From contig NZ_JAALFC010000008.1 in the NCBI RefSeq assembly GCF_011058155.1, forward strand, positions 1 through 64,000: a stretch of DNA of 64,000 nt. Direction: 5' to 3'. The DNA is from Litoribacterium kuwaitense (GTDB lineage: Bacteria; Bacillota; Bacilli; Bacillales; DSM-28697). Shown piece after piece: positions 44,301 through 54,713 of the stretch (position 1 is the stretch's first letter; the number at the start of each line of letters is the position of its first letter). Below the pieces are notes generated by a model. It saw nothing but the letters and a program-made list of their open reading frames with translations. It searched no databases and was not told the DNA's origin. A program made the position numbers and the translations under genes.

Positions 44301-46421
44301 GCTTTAGATCGCCGTTTGCTGCCACGAATGCTGTCGGCGTGGGTGTTGAGCATGCTAGAAGCTGGACAGCCATTGCATACATTACAAATGAAAATTGGTC
44401 AATGGCAGGGTGGCGAATTAATTCGCCGTCGTCGGACATTTGTTGAACATGTCATCCGCTCAATTGAAGAAGGTCAAGGGAGTCTACAACCACTTGAGAA
44501 AGGCAGCGTTGCAGAACGCGATCTTTGGCCGTATATTCATATTCATTGTTTATTTTGGACAGGGTCGTACGCCAATGTCATCCAAAAGATGAAAACCATG
44601 CGAAGTCATGGTGAACTAGGAAATTGGATGGAGCCAGGGGTGATTAATGCATATGTGATGGAAGCCCTAGCGTTTATCTATACATTGAAGCCAGGAGATT
44701 CAAAGAAAACGAAACGCGTCGTTCTTCGTCAACTTCGCGGCGCGATGAAGATCGTACGTAAAGCCGAACGACGAAATGACGTTTCTGTGGCGCATAAAAC
44801 CTATTTACTTTTAGCGGAGGAGGCAAGACTGTCTTATGACGATGAGACAGCTGAACGTTTTTACGAAATGGCGGGAAATGAAGCGCGAAAACAAGGGATT
44901 TATCATTTTGCTGCCTTAGCGGCTGAGCGAGCAGCTAGCATGCTCGTGATGAACGAACGCCAAAAAACAGCGCGTTGGTTTGCTGAAGAAGCGAGCAATA
45001 ATTATCAAGCTTGGGGCGCTTTTGCAAAAGTTCGTCAGTTAAAAAACAGCTATGCAATTGAAGAAGAAACGTCTGGTGAGTTGAAAGATAAGGTAAATAT
45101 GGATTCATCTTCACACTTAGCGTTGATGCATCGTATTGATGTGGAGACGATTGCTCATGCGTCCCAAATGATTTCTAAAGACATTCGTTTAAATACTCTA
45201 GCAGAAACGCTCCTTACCCTCGTTCTCCAATATGTCGGCGGAGAGAAGGGTGTGCTGTATTTATTAAGAAATGATCGCTATTATGTGGAAGCTATTTTGG
45301 AGGACGACACGTATCGCTGGTTCTCACCGAGACAATTATCGGCAGACGCGTATGCTGGCGGCTGTCCTGAAGTGATTGAGCAAGTGATTAAAGATAAGGA
45401 GCCTGTCATACTTACAAGGCCTGCTGATCACTCACTATGGATGAATTCATATTATATTGCAAAACATCGTCCTCTGTTCATTTTATCCATTCCTATTATT
45501 CGAAAAGAAACAGTTTTTGCAATGATTTATATTGAAAACTATAAAACCGAAAAGTCATTTTCTGAAGCGAAGATTAAAATGGTTGAACTACTCGCTTCGC
45601 AGATTGCTATTTCTTTAGAAAATGCGTTGTTTACGGAAAAACTCGAAGATGAAGTGCGTTCCCGTACGTACGCGCTCGAACAGTCTTATGCCGAATTGGA
45701 GCAGAAAAGTAAGCGTCTGATCGAGGTCGAGCAATCTCGAAAACAGCTTATTTCTAACATTTCCCATGATCTTCAAAGCCCTGTCGCCATTATGAAGGGC
45801 TATGTAGAGACATTGCTTGATGGGGTCGTGAATGATGAAACACGGAAAGAAAAGTATTTATTGGGCCTCTTAGAGAAGGTTAACCAATTGTCAGGATTAA
45901 TTCAGACATTATTTCAACTAGCTAAATTGGAGACTGGTGAGCTGAATTTAATTCGCAAAAAAGTAGACGTTGCATGGATGATGGATTTTTTAGAAGAAAA
46001 GCTGTCGTTTGAGCTCGGTGAGGAAGGCGTTCAATTTCAAGTGAAAGGTGAACGGTTTGACCACCAGCAAATTGCAGTACACTTAGATAGTATTGAACGA
46101 GTATTCATGAACCTTATTGGGAATGCCCTCGAGCATGGTGGTACAGTAACGAGTGTGCAAATTGAGTTTTTCTGTTGGGGACAAACTTTGTATGTCAAAG
46201 TTAAGGATGACGGAAGAGGAATAGATGATAAGGATATGCCATATTTATTTAATCGGTTTTATCAAGGGTATGCCGCCAAGAAGGGGAGTGGCCTTGGGCT
46301 CGCCATTTGTAAAGAGTTGGTTTTGTATCATGGAGGAGATATGTGGGCTGAGTCATCGAAAGATAAAGGCGCAATCTTTGTCTTTACGCTTCCGCTTTCT
46401 CATGAGAATGAAGAGAATTGA
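41364..46421 (+). CDS. giant hybrid protein: Ser/Thr pseudokinase, STAND-like NTPase, TPR-like region, GAF, histidine kinase
   Basis: 1,685 residues. About 10-270 is a protein-kinase fold with APE (YSAPELVGG) and ERADVYSLGVILYEMLTG, but the HRD loop reads HQQLTPN and no DFG is visible, so it is probably a pseudokinase. About 290-560 is an AAA/STAND-like NTPase whose Walker A is GAAGAGTT (Lys lost) with Walker B LLLDHVQWGD. About 600-1230 is helical, TPR-like. GAF is about 1270-1420. HisKA has ISNISHDLQSP with His1468. HATPase has MNLIGNALEHGG, DDGRGI and GSGLGLAICKEL. GGAGG precedes ATG 41364. From memory, the same domain order occurs in cyanobacterial and myxobacterial 'trifunctional' kinases. 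Likely partner: the convergent response regulator. Confidence 0.88.
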   Translation: MQTHSFNSVGSQAYFEEYSHYDEVLGQYVYVKQVSPQNESTNQLDVLKNEYDLLQRYNVKGLPTPLHYSPGRLVLQEVKGKALPFYTEGFRNDRKLFLRMAIHLAKTVARIQNAGLLHQQLTPNCIYWDPSRETIVVLHTEAMIRENGDVGDKSMRAKLTPYSAPELVGGSVKVDERADVYSLGVILYEMLTGQLPYQHQQSEDWYYDLQTDTPPDPKAFCDDVPAPLVSILMKSLEKDRQQRYDHALSLCVDLEKLFLNLYHAHPSHDDPGRFCVKGRFTNEFPNTSTSHSVDAMIDLLSEVRLGISAISFVTGAAGAGTTPVVRNVLRQMAREKAIIVEVAVQPTAQERPYHLMVTILRQTIRQVATTYPALFNDIREQMSQRFQAIPGWLTTLIPELLWMGQMSVPEEGISSKQAWEDYFLQFFQLVANSERPVVLLLDHVQWGDVMTRKRLRKWMLEGYLPYVYIIATSTRQEEHFFSIQESSSPCLRLTHHHLSPLSFEEISCLLKELFHLQSSQSFLLAEGLFLLTQGNPLQINTYLYTLVAKEVLFVDVDKGQWCYDLDRLNLLIENAADQSLLQEKLRHLPEEITTLLQLVACRGTAVMASELGRVKNTTQQIVEDTLHLAIKQGLLIEDSEKKGRFSLPEPFRSHVMKEGNQQFLKEVHKRWLFEDLQQIQKASKDHAVDLYGVTHHYEGAGRPQLPADLHHIMIDILLRFAEKSMQIQAFERALSYCQHVQELLQRSFASSQTDCQFAQVLTCQIAVQLQQGVYTDVEETIHYLKKHIHSKEEQIKAYQRLMTDADIVGKKKEAIQYGLEACHLLGVSLLKRPGVTSQWLKSIFQPFYPTNLSLVKPRRPIDSNVKMRFLIDFMQVCFLEEKQLLAAVTMHAYRDIENVHVRFHPMILSFYALHLLIYEGDVSSGRRLLAKAETLLKSTQHQTQKGWMKYIYGSWMLPWTTSLQNGPQVLEEGGRYLHDALDRRLLPRMLSAWVLSMLEAGQPLHTLQMKIGQWQGGELIRRRRTFVEHVIRSIEEGQGSLQPLEKGSVAERDLWPYIHIHCLFWTGSYANVIQKMKTMRSHGELGNWMEPGVINAYVMEALAFIYTLKPGDSKKTKRVVLRQLRGAMKIVRKAERRNDVSVAHKTYLLLAEEARLSYDDETAERFYEMAGNEARKQGIYHFAALAAERAASMLVMNERQKTARWFAEEASNNYQAWGAFAKVRQLKNSYAIEEETSGELKDKVNMDSSSHLALMHRIDVETIAHASQMISKDIRLNTLAETLLTLVLQYVGGEKGVLYLLRNDRYYVEAILEDDTYRWFSPRQLSADAYAGGCPEVIEQVIKDKEPVILTRPADHSLWMNSYYIAKHRPLFILSIPIIRKETVFAMIYIENYKTEKSFSEAKIKMVELLASQIAISLENALFTEKLEDEVRSRTYALEQSYAELEQKSKRLIEVEQSRKQLISNISHDLQSPVAIMKGYVETLLDGVVNDETRKEKYLLGLLEKVNQLSGLIQTLFQLAKLETGELNLIRKKVDVAWMMDFLEEKLSFELGEEGVQFQVKGERFDHQQIAVHLDSIERVFMNLIGNALEHGGTVTSVQIEFFCWGQTLYVKVKDDGRGIDDKDMPYLFNRFYQGYAAKKGSGLGLAICKELVLYHGGDMWAESSKDKGAIFVFTLPLSHENEEN

Positions 46422-46430
46422 ATGTCGATA

Positions 46431-46475
46431 AAAAAGTGTAGCCAACGTCTTGAGAGGACACTGGCTACACTTTTA
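46431..46475. terminator. bidirectional terminator between kinase and response regulator
   Basis: AAAAGTGTAGCCA (from 46432) pairs with TGGCTACACTTTT (to 46474), a 13-bp perfect stem with T-runs on both strands. Confidence 0.9.
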
Positions 46476-46499
46476 GGTATAAAGAAAAATTGATTGTGC

Positions 46500-47248
46500 T
46501 CATAGTGAGGCTGAGGAAGCGTTTGCGTTTATTTGGTTCTCGCACGCATCACCGTTAAAGCGATATCCAATACCGCGTACAGTTAAAATGTAGTGTGGAT
46601 TGGCGGGGTCGCTTTCGATTTTTTGCGCAAATTATGAATATGAACCATCACTGTGCGTGTGTCGCTTAAACTATTTAAACCCCAAACACGGTTATATAGA
46701 TCATCCAAGGTAAACGTTTGGTCCGGCTTTTGAATCATGCATGCCAGTATCTCAAATTCTTTTTTGGACAAGGAAACTTCTTTACTATTTAATTTACAAA
46801 CGTGACTCAACAAGTCGACTTCAAGATTTTTAGCATAAATGGTTTGTGGTGTCTTCTTCTGATTGCCGCCTTCGTTAAAAAAGGTGTTTCTCCGAATATG
46901 TGCTTTTACGCGAGCTATTAGTTCATTTGGACTAAAAGGTTTGGTAATAAAATCATCTGCACCAAGACCTAAGCCGAGGACTTTATCGATTTCGTCATCT
47001 TTACTGGATACGAACAGAATTGGTACTCGAGTGAGCTGACGAATCTCTCGACAAACATCAAAACCATCTAAACCGGGAAGTAGTATATCAAGTAAAATGA
47101 GATCGGGACGCTCCGCTTTTACAAGTTCCAGGGCTTGTAGACCAGTACTTGCTGAAATGACTTCATAGTCATTTTTGCGTAAATACAGCGTAAGGATTTC
47201 GTTAATCTCAACATCGTCGTCTACGATTAAAATCTTTTCCTTAGCCAT
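46500..47248 (-). CDS. OmpR-family response regulator, frameshifted near its C-terminus
   Basis: Receiver domain with [14 protein letters not shown], phospho-acceptor Asp in [10 protein letters not shown], and [15 protein letters not shown]. The OmpR/PhoB winged helix follows ([28 protein letters not shown]). The read frame stops at 46583 after [11 protein letters not shown]. With one extra A in the A6 tract (T6 at 46619-46624 on the + strand) it continues as [22 protein letters not shown] to a stop at 46500, the normal wing. GGAGG precedes ATG 47248. It faces the giant kinase gene and is likely its output. Confidence 0.82.
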
Positions 47249-47446
47249 GGACGCTCCTCCCTTTGACCGAATTTTGCAAGGGTATAAATAAAGTCATATG
47301 ATTTGTATAAACATTATAGGAAAAAAGACGTGCAGTCAAGGTAAAAGAAGGTTGTTTATCCAATTGATTGGGCGGTTGCAGGAGCCGTTGAACGTCTTTA
47401 TACTTGAATCATTGAAACGATAGGGCAAAGAAGGGCAGGAAAGAAA

Positions 47447-47908
47447 ATGGCACAGGCGAATCAGTTGTTACCTGTTCGCGTTCAAGTAGATACGTTGATT
47501 TACCGTGAAGATGAGCCCCCTGAAGAAATAGCAGTGAAGGCGAGCGGATTTCGAAAACCTTCTGTCAAAGGGCTATTTTTAGTATACTATGAAGAGGAAG
47601 AAGAGATCGGCCGTACCCAGAATGTCGTGAAGCTGGATGAGACGGACAAGCCAGTGTTGAGAATTGTACGGAGTGGTGGTCTGTCCATGCAGCAGACGTA
47701 TGTTGTAAATGAGACGACAGAAGGGCAGTATGAAGTACCTTGGGGACAATGGCTTACGACTGTGAAGACGGAAGACATTCATTTTAAAAATACTCAATCT
47801 CAGCCGACTGAATTGTTGATTTCCTATTTATTAGATATTGGCGGCGCGGGTTTTGCAAAGTATCGCGTAAAGATTACCATAACGGAGGAAGAACATGAGC
47901 ATGATTGA
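47447..47908 (+). CDS. ywiB: YwiB-family protein (DUF1934)
   Basis: 153 residues, predicted beta-barrel. [20 protein letters not shown] at the start and a [20 protein letters not shown] segment match the DUF1934/YwiB family of small lipocalin-like proteins of unknown function. ArgS starts 14 bp before its stop, so the pair is cotranscribed as in B. subtilis. SD GGGCAGGAAAG before ATG 47447. Confidence 0.85.
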   Translation: MAQANQLLPVRVQVDTLIYREDEPPEEIAVKASGFRKPSVKGLFLVYYEEEEEIGRTQNVVKLDETDKPVLRIVRSGGLSMQQTYVVNETTEGQYEVPWGQWLTTVKTEDIHFKNTQSQPTELLISYLLDIGGAGFAKYRVKITITEEEHEHD

Positions 47909-49565
47909 ACAAAACAAACAGCAGATATGTGATGTATTAAAAGAGGCGGTAGTCAAAACAGGCTTAGTCGAGGAAAAAGACGTGCCCAATGTGATCTTGG
48001 AAAAGCCAAAGGATCCGACGCACGGAGATTTTGCTTCAAACATAGCGATGCAGCTTGCGAAGCCGGCACGTCAAGCTCCTCGTGCGATTGCTGAAGCCAT
48101 TGTTCAAGCATTTGATCGACAACAGACAGCGGTCAACGAGATCGACATTGCTGGTCCTGGCTTTATTAACTTCCGCCTTGATACAAAAGTCTATACGAAG
48201 GTTGTCAAACAAGTTCTTGATGCAGGCGAGGACTATGGTAAAGGCGTTCAAGAACAACCACAAAAAATACAGGTAGAGTTTGTTTCAGCCAATCCTACAG
48301 GTGATTTACACTTAGGTCATGCGCGTGGTGCCGCTGTAGGCGATACGTTGTGCAATCTATTACAAATGGCAGGTCATGAAGTTTCACGGGAATATTATAT
48401 TAACGATGCAGGAAATCAGATTGACCAGCTGGCTCGATCTGTAGAAGCACGCTATTTTCAGCTTCTTGGAAATGATGTAGCAATGCCGGAGGATGGGTAT
48501 CATGGAGATGATATTAAAGCCATTGCGCAAAAACTGCTCGAAACGACAGGAGAAGCATTCATCTCAATGACTGAAGAAGAGCGTCTGACGCTCTTTAGAA
48601 AAGAAGCTCTGGCTTTTGAGCTTGAGAAGCTAAAGCAAGATTTGCTAGCTTTTAGAGTTCCGTTTGACGTCTGGTATTCCGAAATGTCGCTTTACGACAA
48701 TGGGAAAATTGATGAAGCTTTAGCGACACTTCATGAAAATGGAAAAACCTTTAACGATGATGGAGCCAAATGGTTCCGCTCGACTGAATTTGGTGATGAT
48801 AAAAATCGCGTTCTTGTAAAAAGTGATGGATCGTACACGTACTTAACCCCGGATATCGCATACCATCAGGATAAGATTCGCCGCGGCTTCTCCAAGCTTA
48901 TTAATATTTGGGGAGCAGATCACCACGGCTATATTCCGAGAATGAAGGCTGCAATTCAAGCGCTTGGTTATTCGGAAGATATGCTTGAAGTAGAAATTAT
49001 TCAAATGGTTAATCTGTTTAAAAATGGCGAAAAGTTTAAGATGAGTAAACGAACTGGAAAAGCTGTAACACTCCGTGAGCTAATGGAGGATGTTGGTGTC
49101 GACGCGATGCGTTACTTCTTTGCGATGAGAAGCCCGGAATCCCATTTGGACTTCGACATAGATCTGGCAACATCTGAGTCGAATGACAACCCTGTCTATT
49201 ACGTACAGTATGCACACGCTCGGGCATGCAGCATTTTTAAACAGGCAACGGAGAAGGGCATTCAATTGGCGCCGGAAGCTCAATATGATCTGCTCGTTTC
49301 AGAGAAGGAGCAAATGCTCTTAAAGAAGATCGGCGCATATCCTGAAACCATCCAAGAAGCTGCCGAAAAAAGACTACCTCATCGCATGACGCAGTATGTT
49401 CATGAACTGGCAAGTGCATTTCACAGCTTTTATAATGCGGAGAAAGTCATTGATCCTAATGCGCCTGCTTTGACTCAGGCGAGACTGCATCTTTTACAAG
49501 CAGTGAGACAAACATTGCGCAACGCCCTAGCGGTGATTGGTGTAGAGGCACCTGAAAAAATGTGA
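47895..49565 (+). CDS. argS: arginyl-tRNA synthetase
   Basis: 556 residues. N-terminal additional domain, then the class I HIGH motif variant [12 protein letters not shown] in [16 protein letters not shown], and [12 protein letters not shown] (KMSK). C-terminal anticodon-binding helices end with [14 protein letters not shown]. Complete and of usual length. It overlaps the ywiB end by 14 bp, with GAGGAAG as RBS inside ywiB. Confidence 0.96.
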   Translation: MSMIEQNKQQICDVLKEAVVKTGLVEEKDVPNVILEKPKDPTHGDFASNIAMQLAKPARQAPRAIAEAIVQAFDRQQTAVNEIDIAGPGFINFRLDTKVYTKVVKQVLDAGEDYGKGVQEQPQKIQVEFVSANPTGDLHLGHARGAAVGDTLCNLLQMAGHEVSREYYINDAGNQIDQLARSVEARYFQLLGNDVAMPEDGYHGDDIKAIAQKLLETTGEAFISMTEEERLTLFRKEALAFELEKLKQDLLAFRVPFDVWYSEMSLYDNGKIDEALATLHENGKTFNDDGAKWFRSTEFGDDKNRVLVKSDGSYTYLTPDIAYHQDKIRRGFSKLINIWGADHHGYIPRMKAAIQALGYSEDMLEVEIIQMVNLFKNGEKFKMSKRTGKAVTLRELMEDVGVDAMRYFFAMRSPESHLDFDIDLATSESNDNPVYYVQYAHARACSIFKQATEKGIQLAPEAQYDLLVSEKEQMLLKKIGAYPETIQEAAEKRLPHRMTQYVHELASAFHSFYNAEKVIDPNAPALTQARLHLLQAVRQTLRNALAVIGVEAPEKM

Positions 49566-49592
49566 GCAATGAATTTTAAGAAGGGCATTTAG

Positions 49593-49639
49593 AAGAGTGT
49601 AGACAAAGGCTTTTTACGCTTTGTTACACTCTTTTTTTC
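49593..49639 (+). terminator. terminator of argS
   Basis: AAGAGTGTA / TACACTCTT stem with a long loop and a TTTTTTT tail. Confidence 0.8.
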
Positions 49640-49680
49640 GATAAAGTTGATACCCTCATCGTCAGCCTATCTGGAAGACG

Positions 49681-49790
49681 CTTGTCAGTTTAAGCGTGGA
49701 GGCAAGCGAAGGGTTCATAGAGAGGACAAGTGAGCCAACGATAGGTGGACGTTAAAGCCTCTTGCTTCGTCTGCGGATCTGGAGCCCGGC
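49681..49790 (+). repeat. dispersed intergenic repeat, copy after argS
   Basis: CTTGTCAGTTTAAGCGTGGAG, shown here by its core TCAGTTTAAGCGTGGAGG, then GGTTCATAGAGAGGACAAG align with the copy at 30445. The right end is unclear. It lies in the 300-bp gap between argS and cls, which otherwise holds only the argS terminator. Confidence 0.45.
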
Positions 49791-49865
49791 AAACTTTATG
49801 CAAGCGAGGCGTATAAGGCCATTGTCACGATGTGAAGCGAAAGCTGTTTGTTAAAAATCCAACAG

Positions 49866-51058
49866 TTACAATAGACCGGCCATCCACGAAGCGACCTTTC
49901 GTTTAAAAGGCTGAGGGTCTTCATGGAGAAGGTTTAAAGTGAGGGCGCGACTAGCTTTTGCATCCTCATTAAATTGTGTTGTAATTGTTTTTACAAGTGA
50001 AGGGTCACTCGTCAAGCAATTGATCTCGCTGTTTAAGAAAAAACTGCGCCTGTCAAAATTCGAGGTACCTAAGTGAGCCCGTTTTTCATCAAATATACAT
50101 ACTTTTCCATGATAAAAACCTTTTTCATATTGAAAAACTTCACCTTCAGCCTTCAACAATGAATCCAAGTATGGGAAGGAAGCTTCTTGAACGAGCGGAT
50201 GGTCGGTTTTTTGGGGACGAGTAAGGTGACAGAGACGCCACGCTGCAACGCTTTGAGCAATGCATTCATTATTTTTTGATTAGGAATAAAATAAGGCGAT
50301 CCTATGTCAATCGAACACTCGGCCTGATCAATGTCTTTAACCAACTGTTCTGCTAATCCATTCCCATCGGTCATAAGAAATGAGATGTTGACGTTTTGGC
50401 GGGAAGGTGCACATCGCTCAGGCTCTCGTTCTCTAAAGGGTAGGGTTGATGCGTGATTAAAGTCTTTTAAGAATGATGTATGCATATGGTAAACGCCGTT
50501 TCCTTGAAAACGTAGGTGATAATCACGCCAAGGACCGAGTTCAGGATTTCCGCCAAGGTAATCAATCCCAATGTTAAAACCCCCTAAATACCCGATTCGA
50601 CCATCAATTACGGCAATCTTACGGTGGTTTCTGGCTAGTGTTGTAAAGGCGAGGTAAGGCAAACGAGGGACGTGGCTAAAGGCAAAAAAAATGCCAGACC
50701 TCTTTAATTCAGTCGTCGTTTTTTTATTAATTCGATAGCCGCCAAGGCGGTCAACGAGTAAATAAACGTGTACACCACGCGATGCTGCCTGACGAAGGTG
50801 AGAGAAAAAAAGTCGAGATAGCGCATCGTCTTTAATGATAAAAAAGGAGATTGCTACGGAATGCTCCGCTCGATCAATATCCTCGAGCATTTTTTGGAAA
50901 AAAGTAGCGCCCTCAACGAGGAGTTCAGGTTTGGCAATGGTGTCTTGAGTTGAGAAGGGGGATGTTTTCAGTGCGTGACGTTTTCCAAAATAGTATGAGA
51001 CAAATAAGAGTATGACAATGAGGCAGATGACAGCTGTCGCCCAAATGATGGCGTTCAT
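49866..51058 (-). CDS. cls: cardiolipin synthase/phospholipase D family, frameshifted
   Basis: N-terminal transmembrane helix, then two PLD catalytic motifs: NHRKIAVIDGRIGYLGG in the first half and YHGKVCIFDEKRAHLGTSN in the second. The first frame runs from ATG 51058 to a stop at 50153. The second half (to 49866) is one frame off. Adding one base at the GG on the + strand (50205-50206, CC on the coding strand) restores PKKPDHPLVQEASFPYLDSLL across the join. Restored length about 397 residues, shorter than the usual 480-500 because only one membrane segment is present. AAAGGAGGGG precedes ATG 51058. Confidence 0.82.
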
Positions 51059-51259
51059 ATGACCCCTCCTTTCCATTATAATTAGTATGACCCACTCACC
51101 ATTGGTTCACTCCATTTCAACGAAAAACTCAGGATTTCTCCTTTTTCTTAGGAAAAGCTGGCATAGACTGCTTGAAAATGTTTATAATGAGGGATAGTAT
51201 GAAGTCTTGTCTGGAGCGATATGAGCAGGCATGAAAAAAGCGGTAAAGGGGAAGCGTTG

Positions 51260-51778
51260 ATGAGTCAAACCAATTTTACTGAAGAACAAATCGCTGAGCT
51301 ATCTATGCTCGATATGGCTTATGAGATTCTTAAATCAAAAGGCGCTACAATCGAGTTTCATGAGCTTTTTGAAAAAATTAGTAGACTTAAGCAGTTTACG
51401 GAAGAACAAAAAGCGGATAAGGTAGTCCGATTTTTTTCTGATTTAAATGTCGATGGCCGATTTATGACATCAGGAGATAACAACTGGGGCTTAAAGCGTT
51501 GGTATCCAGTAGATACGACAGAGGAAGACCTGGCCCCGACAAAGCCGAAGAAAAAGAAAAAACGCTCGAGTCAAATTGATGATGAGGAAGAACTTCATGA
51601 TTCAGAAGAAGATATTGATCTTGGTGATCTAGATGACTTGGAAGATTTGGAAGAAGATGAAGCTTTTGAAGCTGAGGTAGAAGATGATAACGCTTTTGAT
51701 GAAGAAGATCTTGATGAAGAAGACTTCGAAGAAGAGAACGATGACGATGATGACGAAGAAGAGGAAGATCTCCGATAA
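51260..51778 (+). CDS. rpoE: RNA polymerase delta subunit
   Basis: 172 residues. A folded N-terminal domain (SMLDMAYEILKSKGATIEFHEL, given by its core MLDMAYEILKSKG, and FFSDLNVDGRF, WGLKRWYP) is followed by a Lys-rich patch and about 75 residues almost entirely Asp/Glu, the hallmark of RpoE delta. It speeds RNA polymerase recycling and reduces nonspecific binding. ATG 51260 follows AAAGGGGAAG; TTG 51257 is also possible. Upstream of pyrG, as in B. subtilis. Confidence 0.95.
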   Translation: MSQTNFTEEQIAELSMLDMAYEILKSKGATIEFHELFEKISRLKQFTEEQKADKVVRFFSDLNVDGRFMTSGDNNWGLKRWYPVDTTEEDLAPTKPKKKKKRSSQIDDEEELHDSEEDIDLGDLDDLEDLEEDEAFEAEVEDDNAFDEEDLDEEDFEEENDDDDDEEEEDLR

Positions 51779-51795
51779 AATAAAAATGGGTTCGG

Positions 51796-51836
51796 TTGAC
51801 TTCTGTAAGTCCCCCGAGTAAAATAGATGTGGGCTC
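51796..51836 (+). promoter_or_regulatory. pyrG promoter and GGGCTC initiation site
   Basis: TTGACT (51796-51801), exact 17-bp spacer, TAAAAT (51819-51824), then AGATGT and GGGCTC starting at 51831. In B. subtilis pyrG, initiation at GGGCUC permits reiterative G addition when CTP is low. The same start sequence at the right distance is seen here. Confidence 0.8.
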
Positions 51837-51878
51837 TTACGAATAAGCAGATTCCATGGAAAACCATGCGTAAAGATC

Positions 51879-51917
51879 AAAAGTGCTCCCGCACAAAGGG
51901 GTCACTTTTGTTTTTTT
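51879..51917 (+). terminator. pyrG leader attenuator terminator
   Basis: AAAAGTG-CTCCC / GGGG-CACTTTT hairpin then TTTTTTT, starting 48 bases after the predicted transcription start and 206 bp before pyrG. The CTCCC in its 5' arm could pair with extra 5' G residues to form the antiterminator. Confidence 0.8.
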
Positions 51918-52122
51918 GTACTTTAGGATGAGGTTCTCAGCATTGAGATCAAGTATGAAAAAACAAATGGACTCCCCTTTGCATTCTAGCGGAGCACTCT
52001 TTATGTGTGGTTTACCTTGTTTTTATTTACAAAGGCAAAAGAGATGCATACGTCGATTGCCATTTTACGCAATACATGAGGATCAGATAGCTCTCTATAA
52101 ATTTCTTGATGGGGTGGATTGA

Positions 52123-53727
<1,605 letters not shown>

Positions 53728-53756
53728 TTTGTTAAATATTTTCATCTGCATTCAAC

Positions 53757-53794
53757 TAAAAAGCGTTCGCCGATTTGTTGGCGAACGTTTTTTT
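53757..53794 (+). terminator. terminator of pyrG
   Basis: CGTTCGCC / GGCGAACG stem (53764-53787), A-rich before and TTTTTTT after. Confidence 0.9.
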
Positions 53795-53937
53795 CGTTAA
53801 TTGCGTGGGAAGATAGAGACTTGAACGGGAAAAGCTTGCTGAGTCGTCTCCCCAGTAGCAGAATGTGAAAATCCATTTCATGGCCAGGTGATGTTCTGTC
53901 CTCCGATTCAAAACGTGCGTCACTTCGCATTTCGTTG

Positions 53938-54480
53938 TTATTGCTCGTTTATGATTTCTTTTGTGAGGAGGGTGAGCCAGTGATAGGCCATGATGAAGGC
54001 GAGGCTATGGGGCTTGAGGTGACGATTTCCGTCTTCATCAAGAAATAAGCCTTGTTGTACATGCAATGGAATAAATACATCGGATCGTTGACTTAGGCCG
54101 TTGGATGATGAAGGGCTTTCTGACAGTGATGCTAACGTTAGCACTTCCAGGCCATGTTCTTGAGCAAGCTGACACATGTGTACGGCTTCGGGATCATCTT
54201 CCCAAGGCACTGAGATGAGTAAACGGTCGGTTGGGGCGCACTTGGAAAATTGGTCTATCGCTTGCTCGCTAAGAATAGGTTTAAGTTGTAAAATCGATTG
54301 GTCTGAGCTATGTTCAGCAAGCGTTAAGACGAGATGACCTTCATTTTTTGTATACGCATAGATTGTTCCTTGGCTAGTGATCGCTTGGGCAAGAAGGCGT
54401 GCTCCGTCTTCATATGATGGCTCTTCTACAGCCATTTTTTTAAAGTGCCCTAAGGCTTGGGTTGGAATGATTTGAAACAA
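53938..54480 (-). CDS. ywjG: YwjG-family protein (DUF2529)
   Basis: 180 residues. FQIIPTQALGHFKKM at the start and YEDGARLLAQAITSQGTIYAY match DUF2529/YwjG, a SIS-like fold of unknown function encoded between pyrG and spo0F in Bacillus. TTG 54480 is six bases after GGGG; the ATG at 54498 would place the SD inside the gene and precede the family start. Divergent from spo0F, sharing a regulatory region. Confidence 0.82.
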   Translation of the reverse strand: MFQIIPTQALGHFKKMAVEEPSYEDGARLLAQAITSQGTIYAYTKNEGHLVLTLAEHSSDQSILQLKPILSEQAIDQFSKCAPTDRLLISVPWEDDPEAVHMCQLAQEHGLEVLTLASLSESPSSSNGLSQRSDVFIPLHVQQGLFLDEDGNRHLKPHSLAFIMAYHWLTLLTKEIINEQ

Positions 54481-54517
54481 ATGAATCCCCTTTCTCATCC
54501 GTATGTTTCTTAGTTTT

Positions 54518-54641
54518 TTCGACAGGTGGGTACGACCTGTTCTTATTTATCCTACAATAAAAGACAATTCTCTCCAAATTTTCTTTTCTTTCGAGGTGAA
54601 TCGACTTCTGATAAGAAGGATAAATTTTTAATAGAAAGAAT
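54518..54641 (+). promoter_or_regulatory. spo0F control region: 0A-like box and putative sigma-H promoter
   Basis: TTCGACA at 54518-54524 is a perfect 0A box on the minus strand. Downstream, AGGATAA (54617-54623), 14 bp, GAAT (54638-54641) fits the sigma-H consensus (RnAGGAWWW ... RnnGAAT). B. subtilis spo0F is known to be controlled by sigma-H and Spo0A, so the combination is credible although each site alone could be chance. Confidence 0.55.
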
Positions 54642-54713
54642 TACTAATTATACGGTTTTATCGGTAGAATTCAAAAACGACAGATAATTTTCACGAAGGG
54701 CGGGGATATACAA

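Noticed and set aside
51595-51880. Ser-rich and Phe-rich reading frames on the minus strand
   Set aside because: They are antisense shadows of the Asp/Glu repeats of rpoE.
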